Assembly: GCF_900461455.1 (NCBI RefSeq)
Contig: NZ_UGIA01000001.1
Span: forward strand, 1,116,001 to 1,180,000
Direction: 5' to 3'
Length of the DNA: 64,000 bases
Origin: Helicobacter acinonychis
Lineage (GTDB): Bacteria; Campylobacterota; Campylobacteria; Campylobacterales; Helicobacteraceae
The notes beneath the pieces were generated by a model, which was not told the origin of the DNA, searched no databases, and saw only the letters and a list, made by a program, of their open reading frames with translations. A program made the translations under genes and the position numbers. Positions 1 through 9,802 of the stretch are shown piece by piece (within the stretch, counting starts at the first letter, position 1; each line of letters begins with the position of its first letter).

Positions 1-1
1 G

Positions 2-214
2 CATAGTAATTTTCCATTACACCCAATAGAGCATAGAAGTATCACCATTAGAGAAGCGGCAAGCATTACCGGCTTCCCTACTTCTTACAAATTTTTTGGC
101 TCACACACCAAGCGTTGCGAACAAGTGGGTAACGCTGTGCCTATTGCTTTGTCAAGCGCGATTGCTAAAGAAGTTAAAAAATTTTTAGATAGTTTAAAAT
201 CAAAAGCTATTTAA
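2..214 (+). CDS. DNA (cytosine-5) methyltransferase, C-terminal end (5' part outside window)
   Basis: The first 70 codons of the window read as the end of a C5-cytosine DNA methyltransferase. The protein piece has ITIREAASITGFPTSYKF followed by QVGNAVPIALS, the conserved late motifs IX-X (REAxxxxxFP and QxGNAVP) of the Dcm/HhaI family, and it ends at a TAA at 212-214. These motifs help form the AdoMet-binding fold. The motif I Cys-Pro loop and the target-recognition domain lie to the left and are not visible, so neither specificity nor integrity can be judged. No restriction partner is seen downstream, only a gene-poor stretch. Confidence 0.88.
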   Translation, partial: HSNFPLHPIEHRSITIREAASITGFPTSYKFFGSHTKRCEQVGNAVPIALSSAIAKEVKKFLDSLKSKAI

Positions 215-528
215 ACGCCCAAAAAAACCCACTAAAATAACTTCTTAAATCCATATCTTAAAATAAAGTTTTTGACTAGTCTTTTTCTTTTGCTCTACAA
301 TTCTTTGATGCGATTTAGGTTACTATTTCCTTGCCTGTTGGTAGGGGTTACACCATTAAATGGTTTTCCTTTTTATGTTTTAAATTCTTACAAAATTCTT
401 CGCCTTCCCCTACTTTTAAGGTTATGTTTTCGCTCTTTGTGTTTTCCTAGCCTTTTATTGCTAAATACTATAATCTAGCGTTAGATTTGTGTTTGGTGGG
501 TTATGGCGTTTATTTATGGCTTTGTCTT
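215..528. other. Gene-poor stretch with possible decayed coding remnant
   Basis: No convincing gene is present. On the minus strand between about 300 and 420 one frame reads like coding sequence interrupted by in-frame stops, with pieces such as KVGEGEEFCKNLKHKK and then PLPTGKEIVT. A decayed gene next to the methyltransferase, perhaps its former partner, is conceivable but unproven. An overlapping plus-strand 68-codon ORF is Phe/Leu-rich low-complexity translation with no ribosome-binding site, and I do not accept it. Confidence 0.3.
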
Positions 529-625
529 ATTAAGTGTTAGTTATAAAAGAGCTTGATTTTAAGCAAACAATAATTTTAAAAAGCGTTTTAGGGTATCGCA
601 AAATACCCCCTATCCCTTATTGAGT
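529..625 (+). repeat. Dispersed modular intergenic repeat, copy D (short form)
   Basis: This copy shares AAGTGTTAG, a GCTTGATTTTAAGC hairpin, TTTAAAAAGCG and the end block TATCGCAAAATACCCCCTATCCC with copies at 27030, 31674 and 39437. The middle part (GGTCTTCTTGGGGTTA) is missing. It lies in the gene-poor stretch just upstream of the toxin-like mini-locus promoter. Confidence 0.6.
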
Positions 626-706
626 AAAGACTTGATATAAGTTTTATTGGAATTTAAATACCATTTTTTGCATTGAAAAAGTTTAAAATCTTGTCTTTAT
701 GGATAC

Positions 707-736
707 TTGACAATAATAAATATTCTGTGCTATAAT
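707..736 (+). promoter_or_regulatory. Strong sigma-80-type promoter of the toxin-like mini-locus
   Basis: TTGACA at 707-712 and TATAAT at 731-736 are both perfect consensus hexamers separated by 18 bp. Transcription would start near 743 and run into the structured small-peptide locus. Such a complete -35 element is unusual in this lineage, where promoters often rely on the -10 box alone. Confidence 0.75.
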
Positions 737-742
737 AATAAA

Positions 743-966
743 ATAATTCAAACATGGCGATACTTACAAGCCATTTGAAAACATTAGTTTCTAATACTGA
801 TGTTTCGAAGAAAAGTAATGTCTTGTTAAGAGACACGCCACAAATCCCATGAAAGGAGAAACAATAAAACTATTATTCATCATAACGATCCTAGCGGCGT
901 TCGCAACACCACTACACTAAACCACAGATCCTCGAGAGTCACCAACTCTTTAAGGATCTCCTCCTT
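743..966 (+). ncRNA. Predicted ~225-nt structured mRNA of a type I toxin-like locus
   Basis: From the promoter start (~743) the RNA would contain a 9-bp hairpin (780-788 with 796-804, 7-nt loop), the small-peptide reading frame with an AAGGAG ribosome-binding site (853-858), and a two-part 3' hairpin (926-932 with 953-959; 935-939 with 945-949). Immediately after it comes CTCCTT (961-966), the exact complement of the ribosome-binding site. A 3' end that can fold back and mask the Shine-Dalgarno sequence is a known property of Helicobacter AapA-type type I toxin mRNAs. The assignment to a type I system is inference; the peptide is not recognisably AapA1. Confidence 0.55.
849..920 (+). CDS. Small hydrophobic toxin-like peptide, start codon apparently lost (ATA)
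   Basis: The frame encodes KLLFIITILAAFATPLH, a 17-residue hydrophobic helix like the membrane toxins of type I toxin-antitoxin systems. An AAGGAG ribosome-binding site (853-858) lies five bases before an ATA codon at 864, exactly where a start codon is expected. The peptide would be an 18-mer if that codon were ATG. As it stands, the only in-frame ATG is at 849, upstream of the ribosome-binding site, giving a 23-residue version with no site of its own. The simplest reading is a toxin gene silenced by an ATG-to-ATA change. A very weak ATA start or an alternative start at 849 is also possible. Homology to AapA, Ibs or other families cannot be checked here. Confidence 0.5.
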   Translation: MKGETIKLLFIITILAAFATPLH

Positions 967-1335
967 GTGCTTCAAATTCTAATTTAGCTTTAAAATTCCT
1001 TATCAAAACTTAGAGAAATTTTAGCATGTCTATTCTTAAAAAATGCTTAAATTATACTTTTTTTCATAAAAAGTTATCTTTTTTCTATTGTATCTATATC
1101 ATAAATATTTATTCTAAAACAACGGCACCCAAATGGTTCGCCCAAGCTGTGGCATTCAATCAAAAAAGGATTAAAACCAAAAAATAAGAAAGATACTAAA
1201 TTAAAACTAGGATTATAAGTATAGATAGCTTGCGTTACGCTATGGTTTACATCTTGCTTTCTTTATTAATTCTATAAAATGCAAATAAAAATTGACAACT
1301 TTTAGAATTTTTATCATGCACTCCTTATTTTATCT
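967..1335. other. Intergenic, A+T-rich, nothing firm
   Basis: Between the toxin-like locus and the end of tsaD I find no gene with a ribosome-binding site and coding character. There is an imperfect inverted repeat around AGCTTGCGTTACGCTA (about 1227-1242). Apart from the antisense promoter candidates I see nothing assignable. Confidence 0.4.
1018..1026 (-). promoter_or_regulatory. Candidate antisense promoter facing the toxin-like locus
   Basis: On the minus strand TGCTAAAAT is an extended -10 box (TGN-TAAAAT). Transcription would start near 1011 and run antisense through the 3' hairpin and the small-peptide frame, as expected for the antitoxin RNA of a type I pair. A second possible -10 (TATAAT on the minus strand) lies a little further right, at about 1035-1048. 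Confidence 0.4.
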
Positions 1336-2364
1336 CTATTCACTCAAAGCCTTTTTTAACAGCGTTCTTGGCGAAATGCTAGCTTTTTCTAAAGGGACAA
1401 AGTGCTTTTTTTGATAAGCTTCTAGGCTTGATCGCCCTATCATGGCGGCATTATCACTGCAAAATTCCAACGGAGCTAAAACAAGCTTGCAATCAAACTC
1501 ATCGCACAAATTTTCAAACGCCTTTCTTAAGACCAAATTTTGGCTTGCTCCCCCCACAATGCCAAAAATTTTAGGGCGTTTGGTTTTAAAATAGCGTTTG
1601 GTTTGCTGGATTAAATGCTCTATGGCCACGCTTTGGAAATGATAGCCAATCTTTTGTTTGGTTATTTCATTCAAATTGGGGGCGTTTTTTTCAATCTCCA
1701 AACGCACCGCATTTTTTAAACCTGAAAAACTAAAAGCCAAATTCAGGCTGTTTTTTAAAGGGATAGGGAACATTAAAGGCTCATTTTTATGTGCATAATC
1801 CAAGGCTAATTTTTCTATTACAGGACCTCCTGGATAGCCTAGATTTAGCATTTTAGAAACCTTATCAAAGCTCTCCCCAAAGCTATCGTCTAAACTCGTA
1901 GCCATAATTTTAATGTCTTCATAATTTCTAGCCTCTAAAATCAAAGAATGCCCCCCAGAGACTAACAACACGCTTAAAGGCATGCAAGTTTTTTTTTCAT
2001 TGATAAAGAGCGAATACACATGCCCTCTCAAATGGTCTTCTAAAATTAAGGGTAAATTTAAGGACAAGCTCAAGGCTTTTGCCATCATCAAGCCCTCTAT
2101 TAGAGTAACGCTCAAACCTGGCTGGTTGGTGATAGCGATGGCTTTAAGTTTAGAAAAATCCTTATTCAAGCTTATTTTAATGCGTTCTAATAGCAACGGC
2201 AAATTCTCAGCATGCAGGCGCGATGCAAGCTCAGGTACAACGCCCCCATAAGAGCTATGGTGCTTTTCTTGAGAGATTTTAAAATGAGCGATAAGTTTAG
2301 CGTCCTCTATTCTTGTAAGGGCTAAAGAGCTGTCATCGCAAGAACTTTCAATGCTTAAAATCAT
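1336..2364 (-). CDS. tsaD: tRNA N6-adenosine threonylcarbamoyltransferase TsaD
   Basis: TsaD (Kae1/YgjD family) transfers the threonylcarbamoyl group to A37 of ANN-decoding tRNAs (t6A), working with TsaB and TsaE. The 342-residue protein has the family's usual length. It opens with MILSIESSCDDSSLAL, carries the phosphate/metal region HHSSYGGVVPELASRLH (about residues 35-51), the metal-ligand block DHLRGH (near 110), LVSGGHS and DNAAMIG near the C terminus (metal Asp). The canonical HxxGH is slightly modified (HLRGH) but its histidines are kept. It is a single gene, read leftward and divergent from the protease gene. It looks intact and essential. Confidence 0.95.
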   Translation of the reverse strand: MILSIESSCDDSSLALTRIEDAKLIAHFKISQEKHHSSYGGVVPELASRLHAENLPLLLERIKISLNKDFSKLKAIAITNQPGLSVTLIEGLMMAKALSLSLNLPLILEDHLRGHVYSLFINEKKTCMPLSVLLVSGGHSLILEARNYEDIKIMATSLDDSFGESFDKVSKMLNLGYPGGPVIEKLALDYAHKNEPLMFPIPLKNSLNLAFSFSGLKNAVRLEIEKNAPNLNEITKQKIGYHFQSVAIEHLIQQTKRYFKTKRPKIFGIVGGASQNLVLRKAFENLCDEFDCKLVLAPLEFCSDNAAMIGRSSLEAYQKKHFVPLEKASISPRTLLKKALSE

Positions 2365-2426
2365 GCCTTATCTTTGAATGATGGTGTTTTAGACTCAATC
2401 AAATTTTTAATCTCTTTGAGTAAAAC

Positions 2427-2456
2427 TTGACACAAGTTTTCCTTGGTTATTATACT
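2427..2456 (+). promoter_or_regulatory. Promoter upstream of the C-terminal protease gene
   Basis: TTGACA at 2427-2432 and TATACT at 2451-2456 are separated by 18 bp in the tsaD/protease divergent gap. The start would be near 2463, leaving a leader of about 120 bases before the ATG at 2583. Confidence 0.55.
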
Positions 2457-2582
2457 CAAACCCACACTCTTTTAATGGGTAGTGGGCATGTTATCTAAAT
2501 TTTAGATAGAATAAACGCAAAAATTGAATAAAACCTTAAGGGTGATTTTTCTAATCTCAAAAATGGGTGGTACTATTTAACA

Positions 2583-3944
2583 ATGACAAAACGACTTTTT
2601 AAAGGGTTGTTAGCGATTTCTCTTGCTGTGAGTTTGCATGGTGGCGAAATTAAGGAAAAAAAGCCGGCTAAACCAATCAAGGAAAATCCGCAAGAATTAG
2701 CGGCTAAAAGGGTGGAAGCGTTCAATCGTTTCACGAATGTGGTTTCAGAAATTGAAAAAAAATATGTGGATAAAATCACTATTTCTGAAATCATGACTAA
2801 AGCGATTGAGGGCTTGCTCTTCAATTTGGATGCGCATTCAGCGTATTTGAATGAAAAGAAATTCAAGGATTTTCAAGCCCAAACCGAGGGCGAATTTGGA
2901 GGGCTTGGGATCACAGTGGGCATGCGCGATGGCGTTTTGACCGTTGTTGCTCCATTAGAGGGCACTCCAGCTTACAAGGTTGGGGTTAAATCAGGCGATA
3001 AGATTTTAAAAATCAATAACGAAAGCACGCTGAACATGAGCATTGATGATGCGATCAATCTCATGCGTGGCAAGCCAAAAACCCCAATCCAAATCACTGT
3101 TGTGAGGAAAAAAGAGTCAAAACCTTTAGTGTTTAATATCATCAGAGACATCATTAAAATCCCCTCTGTCTCTGTGAAAAAGATTAAGGACACTCCTTAT
3201 TTATATATAAGGGTGGCTGGTTTTGACAGGAATGTGACCAAATCGGTTTTAGACGGCTTGAAAGCTAACCCTAACATTAAAGGCATTGTGCTAGATTTAA
3301 GGGGCAATCCTGGAGGCTTACTCAATCAAGCGGTGGGCTTGTCTAACCTCTTCATTAAAGATGGGATTTTAGTCTCTCAAAAAGGCAAAAATAAAGAAGA
3401 TAATTTAGAATACAAAGCCAATGGCAGAGCCCCTTATACGAATTTACCCATGGCGGTGTTAGTCAATGGCGGTTCAGCGAGCGCGAGTGAGATCGTAGCG
3501 GGGGCGTTGCAAGATCACAAACGAGCCGTGATTATCGGTGAAAAAACCTTTGGTAAGGGAAGCGTGCAAGTGTTACTCCCTGTCAATAAAGATGAAGCGA
3601 TTAAAATCACGACCGCGCGCTATTATTTACCGAGTGGGCGCACCATTCAAGCTAAAGGCATCACGCCTGATATTGTGATTTATCCGGGTAAAGTGCCAGA
3701 AAATGACAACACATTGAGCCTGAAAGAAGCGGATTTAAAACACCATTTAGAGCAAGAACTTAAAAAGCTTGATGATAAAAACCCTAATTCTAAAGAGGCA
3801 GATAAAAACAAGAAAGATGAAGAAAAAGAGATCACGCTAGAGATGATCAATAACGACATTCAGCTAAAAACCGCTATTGACAGCTTGAAAACTTGGTCTA
3901 TCATTGATAGCCACACAGATGAGAAAACGCCCAAGAAAAAGTAA
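2583..3944 (+). CDS. ctpA: Carboxyl-terminal processing protease (S41 family)
   Basis: This is a secreted/periplasmic tail-specific serine protease of the CtpA/Prc type. The order is an N-terminal signal-like segment (KGLLAISLAVSLHGG), a helical region, a PDZ domain (about 90-175; GGLGITVG, IKSGDKILKIN-like core) and the S41 catalytic domain. The nucleophile Ser is in GGSASASEIVAGAL and the Lys of the Ser-Lys dyad is in GEKTFGKGSVQ. The C terminus is charged and Lys-rich, ending in TPKKK. The 453-residue length is normal. It begins a long rightward gene run and has its own promoter candidate 130 bp upstream. The start is the first ATG before the signal sequence. Confidence 0.93.
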   Translation: MTKRLFKGLLAISLAVSLHGGEIKEKKPAKPIKENPQELAAKRVEAFNRFTNVVSEIEKKYVDKITISEIMTKAIEGLLFNLDAHSAYLNEKKFKDFQAQTEGEFGGLGITVGMRDGVLTVVAPLEGTPAYKVGVKSGDKILKINNESTLNMSIDDAINLMRGKPKTPIQITVVRKKESKPLVFNIIRDIIKIPSVSVKKIKDTPYLYIRVAGFDRNVTKSVLDGLKANPNIKGIVLDLRGNPGGLLNQAVGLSNLFIKDGILVSQKGKNKEDNLEYKANGRAPYTNLPMAVLVNGGSASASEIVAGALQDHKRAVIIGEKTFGKGSVQVLLPVNKDEAIKITTARYYLPSGRTIQAKGITPDIVIYPGKVPENDNTLSLKEADLKHHLEQELKKLDDKNPNSKEADKNKKDEEKEITLEMINNDIQLKTAIDSLKTWSIIDSHTDEKTPKKK

Positions 3945-3968
3945 AACGCATGGGGTTTTATTTGAAAA

Positions 3969-5129
3969 ATGATAAAACCAAGTTTTAGTTTTAATGTGCA
4001 TTTTATGAAAACCCTTGCAATCATTGGCTTGATTTTAAGCTTTCTAGCCACCTTTTTGGTGGCTGATGATACCAATCGAAATGCAAACGAGCAAGAAGAG
4101 ATCAAAGCCAAAGTGGCTTATGTGAAAATCTCTCGTTTGGAAGATTTGGAAAACAACCCAGTTTATATCGGTCAAGTTATCGGCGTCACTTATGATTTGT
4201 TGTTATTTGACGCTCAGTTTTTAGAAGCTAAAATCAAAAACATGGATAAAACCCAGATTGAACCTTTAAATAAAATGCCCAAATGGAAAAAGGTAGAAAA
4301 AGAGCTTTTTAGAGCGACTTATTATTACAAGATTAAGGGCATGAAAGCGAGTATCCCACCTTTAGAAGTGAGTGCGTTTTCTAATAAAGACAAATACATA
4401 GATTATTCCATAGCCCCGAAAGTGGATTTACAGGTAACGGATTTATCCCAAAACCCTCGCTATGCAAAAATTATGGCTAAAGATTTGCAAGTCTTGCAAT
4501 ACAAAACCAAAGACTACGACGATAAAAACAATATTTTGGTGATGGAATTGGCGTTCAAAGAGGCTAATTGGGAAGATTTTAACATTAAAGAAGCGATCAA
4601 GCAGGGATTTGATAACGCCTCTTTGAATCAAATCAAGGCTAAAGAAGGCAGCGTTTTTTATTATTGTGTGCTACCTAAAACCCTTCAAAGCCTTTCTTTT
4701 GATTATTTTTCGCTTTCTAACAGGCAGTTTAAGACTTTGTCTTTTTCTGTCATTCCCACTCAAAACACTACCGGTATTCAAAGCGATCTCGTCCCTAAAA
4801 ACAATTTTTTAGTCTTTTCTAATGTGGTGTTGCTCGCTTTATGCGTGTTTTTCTTGGTATTGTTTTTTATTTTTGGACGCAAACTCATTTTTTTAGGGCT
4901 TGGGATTTTGTGCTTAGGGTTTGTTTTGTACCACCTTTTATTCACGCAAAAATCAGCCGTTTTGCTCGCTCATAAAAAAATCCGCATTTTGCCCACGCAA
5001 AATTCCACCATTTTAGGGCTTTCTAAAAATGAAATGCCCATTAAAATCTTAGGCTCGCATGATGATTATTATAAAGTTCTAACACCGCATGAACAAATAG
5101 GATGGGTCAAAAAAAATGAAATCAAATAA
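3969..5129 (+). CDS. Membrane-anchored protein with C-terminal SH3-like domain
   Basis: I do not recognise a characterised function. An N-terminal signal segment ([19 protein letters not shown]) precedes a roughly 250-residue extracytoplasmic region, then two adjacent membrane spans (about 277-322) and a final bacterial SH3-like domain (about 330-386) with the pattern [13 protein letters not shown] ... GWVKKNE. The layout recalls BatD-like or envelope-stress proteins, but that is only inference. The start is uncertain: an internal ATG at 4005 gives a more compact signal peptide and neither start has a good ribosome site. The gene overlaps plsC by 14 bases, implying translational coupling. Confidence 0.8.
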   Translation: MIKPSFSFNVHFMKTLAIIGLILSFLATFLVADDTNRNANEQEEIKAKVAYVKISRLEDLENNPVYIGQVIGVTYDLLLFDAQFLEAKIKNMDKTQIEPLNKMPKWKKVEKELFRATYYYKIKGMKASIPPLEVSAFSNKDKYIDYSIAPKVDLQVTDLSQNPRYAKIMAKDLQVLQYKTKDYDDKNNILVMELAFKEANWEDFNIKEAIKQGFDNASLNQIKAKEGSVFYYCVLPKTLQSLSFDYFSLSNRQFKTLSFSVIPTQNTTGIQSDLVPKNNFLVFSNVVLLALCVFFLVLFFIFGRKLIFLGLGILCLGFVLYHLLFTQKSAVLLAHKKIRILPTQNSTILGLSKNEMPIKILGSHDDYYKVLTPHEQIGWVKKNEIK

Positions 5130-5835
5130 AAAGTCAAATCGTTTGAGAGCGATTTATAGGGCTTTAGTGATCGCTATAGGACTAGCTGTTATCATTGTTT
5201 TCAATTATTTTAATCGTAAGAATAACAACGCGCGCTCCAGCCGTAAAACTTGTGCATGCTTTTTCTCTCTCGCAGGGGTTCATTTAGAAAAAGTAGGCGC
5301 CTTTGATACGGACGCTAAACTCATTGTTTTAAACCACCAAAGCTTATTGGATATTATTTATTTAGAAGCCTACCACCCCAATAATATTTGCTGGATCGCT
5401 AAAAAAGAGCTTGGCGAAATCCCTTTTTATGGGCATGCCTTAACGGATACGGAAATGATTTTGATTGACAGAGAGGATAAAAAGGGGATCGCGAGCCTTT
5501 TAAAAGCGTGCAAGGAAAAACTAGAGCAAAACCGCCCGTTAGTGATTTTCCCTGAGGGCACTAGGGGAAAAGGAGGAGAAAAATTCCTCCCTTTCAAGCA
5601 AGGGGCTAAAATCATCGCTGAGAAATTCCAGCTCAAAATCCAGCCGATAGTCTTAATCAATTCCATTAAAATCTTTAATTCCAAGCCCCTAGAAGCCTAT
5701 AAGGCTCGCACCCGTTTAGTCATGCTAAAAGGCTATACGCCTGATTTTAATTCGCCCACTTGGTATGAAGAATTAGAAGAACGCATGCAAAAAGAGTATT
5801 TAAAACACTACCATGAATTAAATGAAGCTTTTTGA
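5116..5835 (+). CDS. plsC: 1-acyl-sn-glycerol-3-phosphate acyltransferase
   Basis: PlsC acylates lysophosphatidic acid to phosphatidic acid at the inner membrane, the second step of phospholipid synthesis. The protein starts with a short basic segment and one membrane span ([19 protein letters not shown]). It then shows the acyltransferase catalytic motif as NHQSLLD, where the usual histidine and aspartate are present. The substrate motif is FPEGTRG, followed by PIVLINS. At 239 residues it has normal length. It overlaps the preceding gene and ung by 14 bases each, so the three form a tightly coupled unit. Confidence 0.93.
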   Translation: MKSNKKSNRLRAIYRALVIAIGLAVIIVFNYFNRKNNNARSSRKTCACFFSLAGVHLEKVGAFDTDAKLIVLNHQSLLDIIYLEAYHPNNICWIAKKELGEIPFYGHALTDTEMILIDREDKKGIASLLKACKEKLEQNRPLVIFPEGTRGKGGEKFLPFKQGAKIIAEKFQLKIQPIVLINSIKIFNSKPLEAYKARTRLVMLKGYTPDFNSPTWYEELEERMQKEYLKHYHELNEAF

Positions 5836-6523
5836 TTACGCTCCCTTAAGCCTAGCTTGGCGGGAGTTTTTACAAAGCGAATTTAAAAAACCTTATTTTT
5901 TAGAAATAGAAAAACGCTACTTAGAAGCCCTAAAAAGCCCTAAAACCATTTTCCCTAAAAGCTCGCATTTGTTTTACGCACTCAATCTAACGCCCCCTTG
6001 TGCGGTGAAAATCATTCTTTTAGGGCAAGACCCCTACCATTCCATTTACCTAGAAAATAGCCAAGAATTGCCTGTGGCGATGGGGTTAAGCTTTGGCGTG
6101 AATCCAAACGCCCCCATCCCTCCAAGTTTAAGGAATATTTTTAAAGAATTGCATGCGAATTTAGGCGTGCCTATACCTTGTTGTGGGGATTTGAGTGCAT
6201 GGGCTAAAAGGGGTATGCTGTTATTGAATGCCATTTTAAGCGTGGAAAAAAAGCAAGCCGCTTCGCACCAATATATTGGCTGGGAAAATTTTAGCGACAG
6301 GATATTAGCGCGTCTTTTTGAAACAACCTCCCCTTTAATCGTGGTGTTATTAGGGAAAGTTGCCCAAAAGAAGATCGCTTTAATTCCCAAAAATAAACAC
6401 ATCATCATCACAGCCCCCCACCCAAGCCCACTGGCTAGAGGGTTTTTAGGGAGTGGGGTTTTTACAAGCATTCAAAAAGCTTATAGAGAGATTTATCGCA
6501 AGGATTTTGATTTTAGTTTGTGA
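5822..6523 (+). CDS. ung: Uracil-DNA glycosylase (family 1)
   Basis: UNG removes uracil from DNA to start base-excision repair. The water-activating motif GQDPYH is present near residue 70, the uracil-binding [10 protein letters not shown] follows, and the DNA-intercalation loop is HPSPLARG near the C terminus, where most family members have HPSPLS. At 233 residues it is full length. It overlaps plsC by 14 bases and ends before a short gap with the promoter of gap. Confidence 0.96.
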   Translation: MKLFDYAPLSLAWREFLQSEFKKPYFLEIEKRYLEALKSPKTIFPKSSHLFYALNLTPPCAVKIILLGQDPYHSIYLENSQELPVAMGLSFGVNPNAPIPPSLRNIFKELHANLGVPIPCCGDLSAWAKRGMLLLNAILSVEKKQAASHQYIGWENFSDRILARLFETTSPLIVVLLGKVAQKKIALIPKNKHIIITAPHPSPLARGFLGSGVFTSIQKAYREIYRKDFDFSL

Positions 6524-6599
6524 TTAATGTTTGAGACAGAACCCCTTAAGAATGGCTTCATTTAAGAGCATTTGTGATAAAATGTCAATTTTTAAATAA

Positions 6600-7601
<1,002 letters not shown>

Positions 7602-7615
7602 AGAAAAGGATTTTT

Positions 7616-8824
7616 ATGTTAGCTAAAATGTCGTTTATGCAAAATGTTAAAAACATTCAAGAAGTGGATGTCAATCATAAAAAAGTGCTTATTAGAGTGG
7701 ATTTTAATGTGCCTTTAGATGAAAATTTGAATATTACTGATGATACGCGCATTAGAGAGAGCTTGCCTACCATTCAATATTGTATTGACAACAAGGCTAA
7801 AGATATTATTTTAGTGAGCCATTTGGGTCGCCCTAAAGGGGTTGAAGAAAAATTGAGCTTAAAGCCCTTTTTAAAGCGCCTTGAAAGATTGCTTAATCAT
7901 GAGGTGATTTTTTCTCAGAATATCGTGCAATTGAAACAAGCTTTAAACGAAAACGCACCCACAAGGATCTTTCTTTTAGAAAATATCCGCTTTTTAAAAG
8001 GCGAAGAAGAAAATGATGAAAACTTGGCTAAAGATTTAGCAAGTTTGTGCGATGTGTTTGTGAATGACGCTTTTGGCACTAGCCACAGAAAGCATGCGAG
8101 TACTTATGGCACCGCTAAATTCGCTCCCATTAAAGTGAGCGGGTTTTTACTCAAAAAAGAAATTGATTCGTTTTATCAAGCGTTTAACCACCCCTTACGC
8201 CCCTTATTGTTGATTGTAGGGGGGGCTAAGGTTAGCTCCAAACTCACCTTATTAAAAAACATTTTAGATCTCATTGACAAGCTCATTATTGCCGGAGCAA
8301 TGAGTAACACTTTCTTAAAAGCCTTAGGCTATGATGTGCAAGATTCTTTGGTGGAAGACTCCTTACTAAATGACGCCTTGGAGCTGTTAAAAAGCGCGAA
8401 AGAAAAAAAAGTCAAAGTCTATTTACCCATAGACGCTGTCACTACCGATGACATTCTTAACCCCAAGCACATTAAAATCTCGCCCGTCCAAGACATTGAG
8501 CCCAAGCACAAAATCGCTGACATAGGGCCTGCGAGCGTGAAATTGTTCTCTGAAGTCATAGAGAGTGCACCCACGATCATATGGAATGGCCCTTTAGGCG
8601 TGCATGAAAAACAAGAATTCGCTAGAGGCACGACCTTTTTAGCCCACAAAATCGCTGACACTTACGCCTTTTCGCTCGTGGGTGGGGGCGATACCATTGA
8701 TGCGATCAACCGCGTAGGCGAAAAGGATAACATGAGCTTTATTTCCACCGGTGGAGGGGCGAGTTTGGAATTATTGGAGGGCAAAATTTTACCTTGTTTT
8801 GAGGTTTTGGATAAACGCCATTGA
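7616..8824 (+). CDS. pgk: Phosphoglycerate kinase
   Basis: PGK transfers phosphate between 1,3-bisphosphoglycerate and ADP. The substrate-binding start VLIRVDFNVPLDEN, the SHLGRPKG block, the nucleotide region GGAKVSSKL and the C-terminal hinge/phosphate motif SFISTGGGASLELLEG are all present. The 402-residue length matches what I remember of Helicobacter PGK when the first ATG (7616) is used; an ATG at 7634 would still keep the domain. It lies 14 bases after gap and shares its operon. Confidence 0.96.
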   Translation: MLAKMSFMQNVKNIQEVDVNHKKVLIRVDFNVPLDENLNITDDTRIRESLPTIQYCIDNKAKDIILVSHLGRPKGVEEKLSLKPFLKRLERLLNHEVIFSQNIVQLKQALNENAPTRIFLLENIRFLKGEEENDENLAKDLASLCDVFVNDAFGTSHRKHASTYGTAKFAPIKVSGFLLKKEIDSFYQAFNHPLRPLLLIVGGAKVSSKLTLLKNILDLIDKLIIAGAMSNTFLKALGYDVQDSLVEDSLLNDALELLKSAKEKKVKVYLPIDAVTTDDILNPKHIKISPVQDIEPKHKIADIGPASVKLFSEVIESAPTIIWNGPLGVHEKQEFARGTTFLAHKIADTYAFSLVGGGDTIDAINRVGEKDNMSFISTGGGASLELLEGKILPCFEVLDKRH

Positions 8825-8839
8825 CTTTAAGGATCACTT

Positions 8840-9796
8840 ATGGTGAATGTGTTTTTCAAGCAGCAAAAATTTGTCATTAAGAAACGCTTTAACGATTTTA
8901 ATGGTTTTGATATAGAAGAAAATGAGGTTTTGTGGTTTGAGTTAATCAACCCCACGCCCAATGAATTGGCGATTTTAAGCCAAGAATACGCTATCCATTA
9001 CAACACAGATCATTCTAACCGCGTTGCTTCAGTCACCAAATACTGGGAAGACAGCTCTAGCGTGACGATTAACGCCTTTTTCACCAACCAAGATGACCAT
9101 GAAAGCTTTCATACGGAAATGGCGACCTTTATTTTGTCCAATAACATTCTTTTTACGATTTATTATGGAGCGTTAGAGATCTTTGATGCGATCCAAAAAA
9201 AGGTGTTAGCGAGCCCTAAAAAATTTGAAGATGGGTTTGATATTTTAACGAAAGTTTTTGAAGTGTATTTTGAAAAAGGCGTGGAATGTTTGGAGTGGAT
9301 CAACAAGCAAACAGGTTTATTGCGTAAAAACATCATTTTTAAAGAAAATTCCACGCATGATGATATTTTAATACGCTTGTCCAATTTGCAAGAATTTAAT
9401 ATGGCCTTAAGGGATTCTTTTTTTGACAAACGGCGCATTATCACCGCTTTATTAAGAAGCAATAAAGTGGATAGCGATACCAAAAATAATCTAAATATCA
9501 TTTTAACCGATTTTAGCTCGTTAGTGGAGTCTGCCACCGTCAATCTCAACTCGCTTGATAATATCCAAAACCTTTTCGCTTCGCAAGTGAATGTGGAGCA
9601 AAATGAGATTATTAAGCTTTTCACCGTGGTGACTATGGCGATGATGCCCCCTACTTTGATTGGCACGATTTATGGCATGAATTTTAAATTCATGCCAGAA
9701 TTGGAGTGGCAATATGGGTATCTTTTCGCGCTGATTATCATGGCGATTTCTACGATTTTACCGGTGATTTATTTCAAAAAGAAGGGTTGGTTATAG
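8840..9796 (+). CDS. corA: CorA-type Mg2+/Co2+/Ni2+ transporter
   Basis: CorA is a pentameric inner-membrane divalent-cation channel. The protein has a long soluble alpha/beta and helical cytoplasmic region (about 1-250) and two C-terminal membrane spans. The signature loop GMN occurs as IYGMNFKFMPELEWQYGY just after the first span, and a basic KKKGW tail faces the cytoplasm. The 318-residue length is standard. It sits 15 bases after pgk and six bases before a terC-family gene, so the two membrane proteins are co-transcribed and may share a metal-homeostasis role. Confidence 0.93.
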   Translation: MVNVFFKQQKFVIKKRFNDFNGFDIEENEVLWFELINPTPNELAILSQEYAIHYNTDHSNRVASVTKYWEDSSSVTINAFFTNQDDHESFHTEMATFILSNNILFTIYYGALEIFDAIQKKVLASPKKFEDGFDILTKVFEVYFEKGVECLEWINKQTGLLRKNIIFKENSTHDDILIRLSNLQEFNMALRDSFFDKRRIITALLRSNKVDSDTKNNLNIILTDFSSLVESATVNLNSLDNIQNLFASQVNVEQNEIIKLFTVVTMAMMPPTLIGTIYGMNFKFMPELEWQYGYLFALIIMAISTILPVIYFKKKGWL

Positions 9797-9802
9797 CCTT
9801 TC

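Noticed and set aside
272-478. 68-codon plus-strand ORF in the gene-poor left region
   Set aside because: Low-complexity Leu/Phe-rich translation of A+T-rich DNA, no ribosome-binding site, no promoter placement, nothing conserved to point to.
654-836. 60-codon minus-strand ORF overlapping the toxin-like leader
   Set aside because: It runs through the promoter and the leader hairpin of the plus-strand locus and has no ribosome site of its own; probably chance.
6046-6471. 141-codon minus-strand ORF inside ung
   Set aside because: Shadow of the well-supported ung gene, without family motifs or ribosome site.
9163-9666. 167-codon minus-strand ORF inside corA
   Set aside because: Antisense shadow of corA; Ser/Leu/Lys-rich with no recognisable domain.
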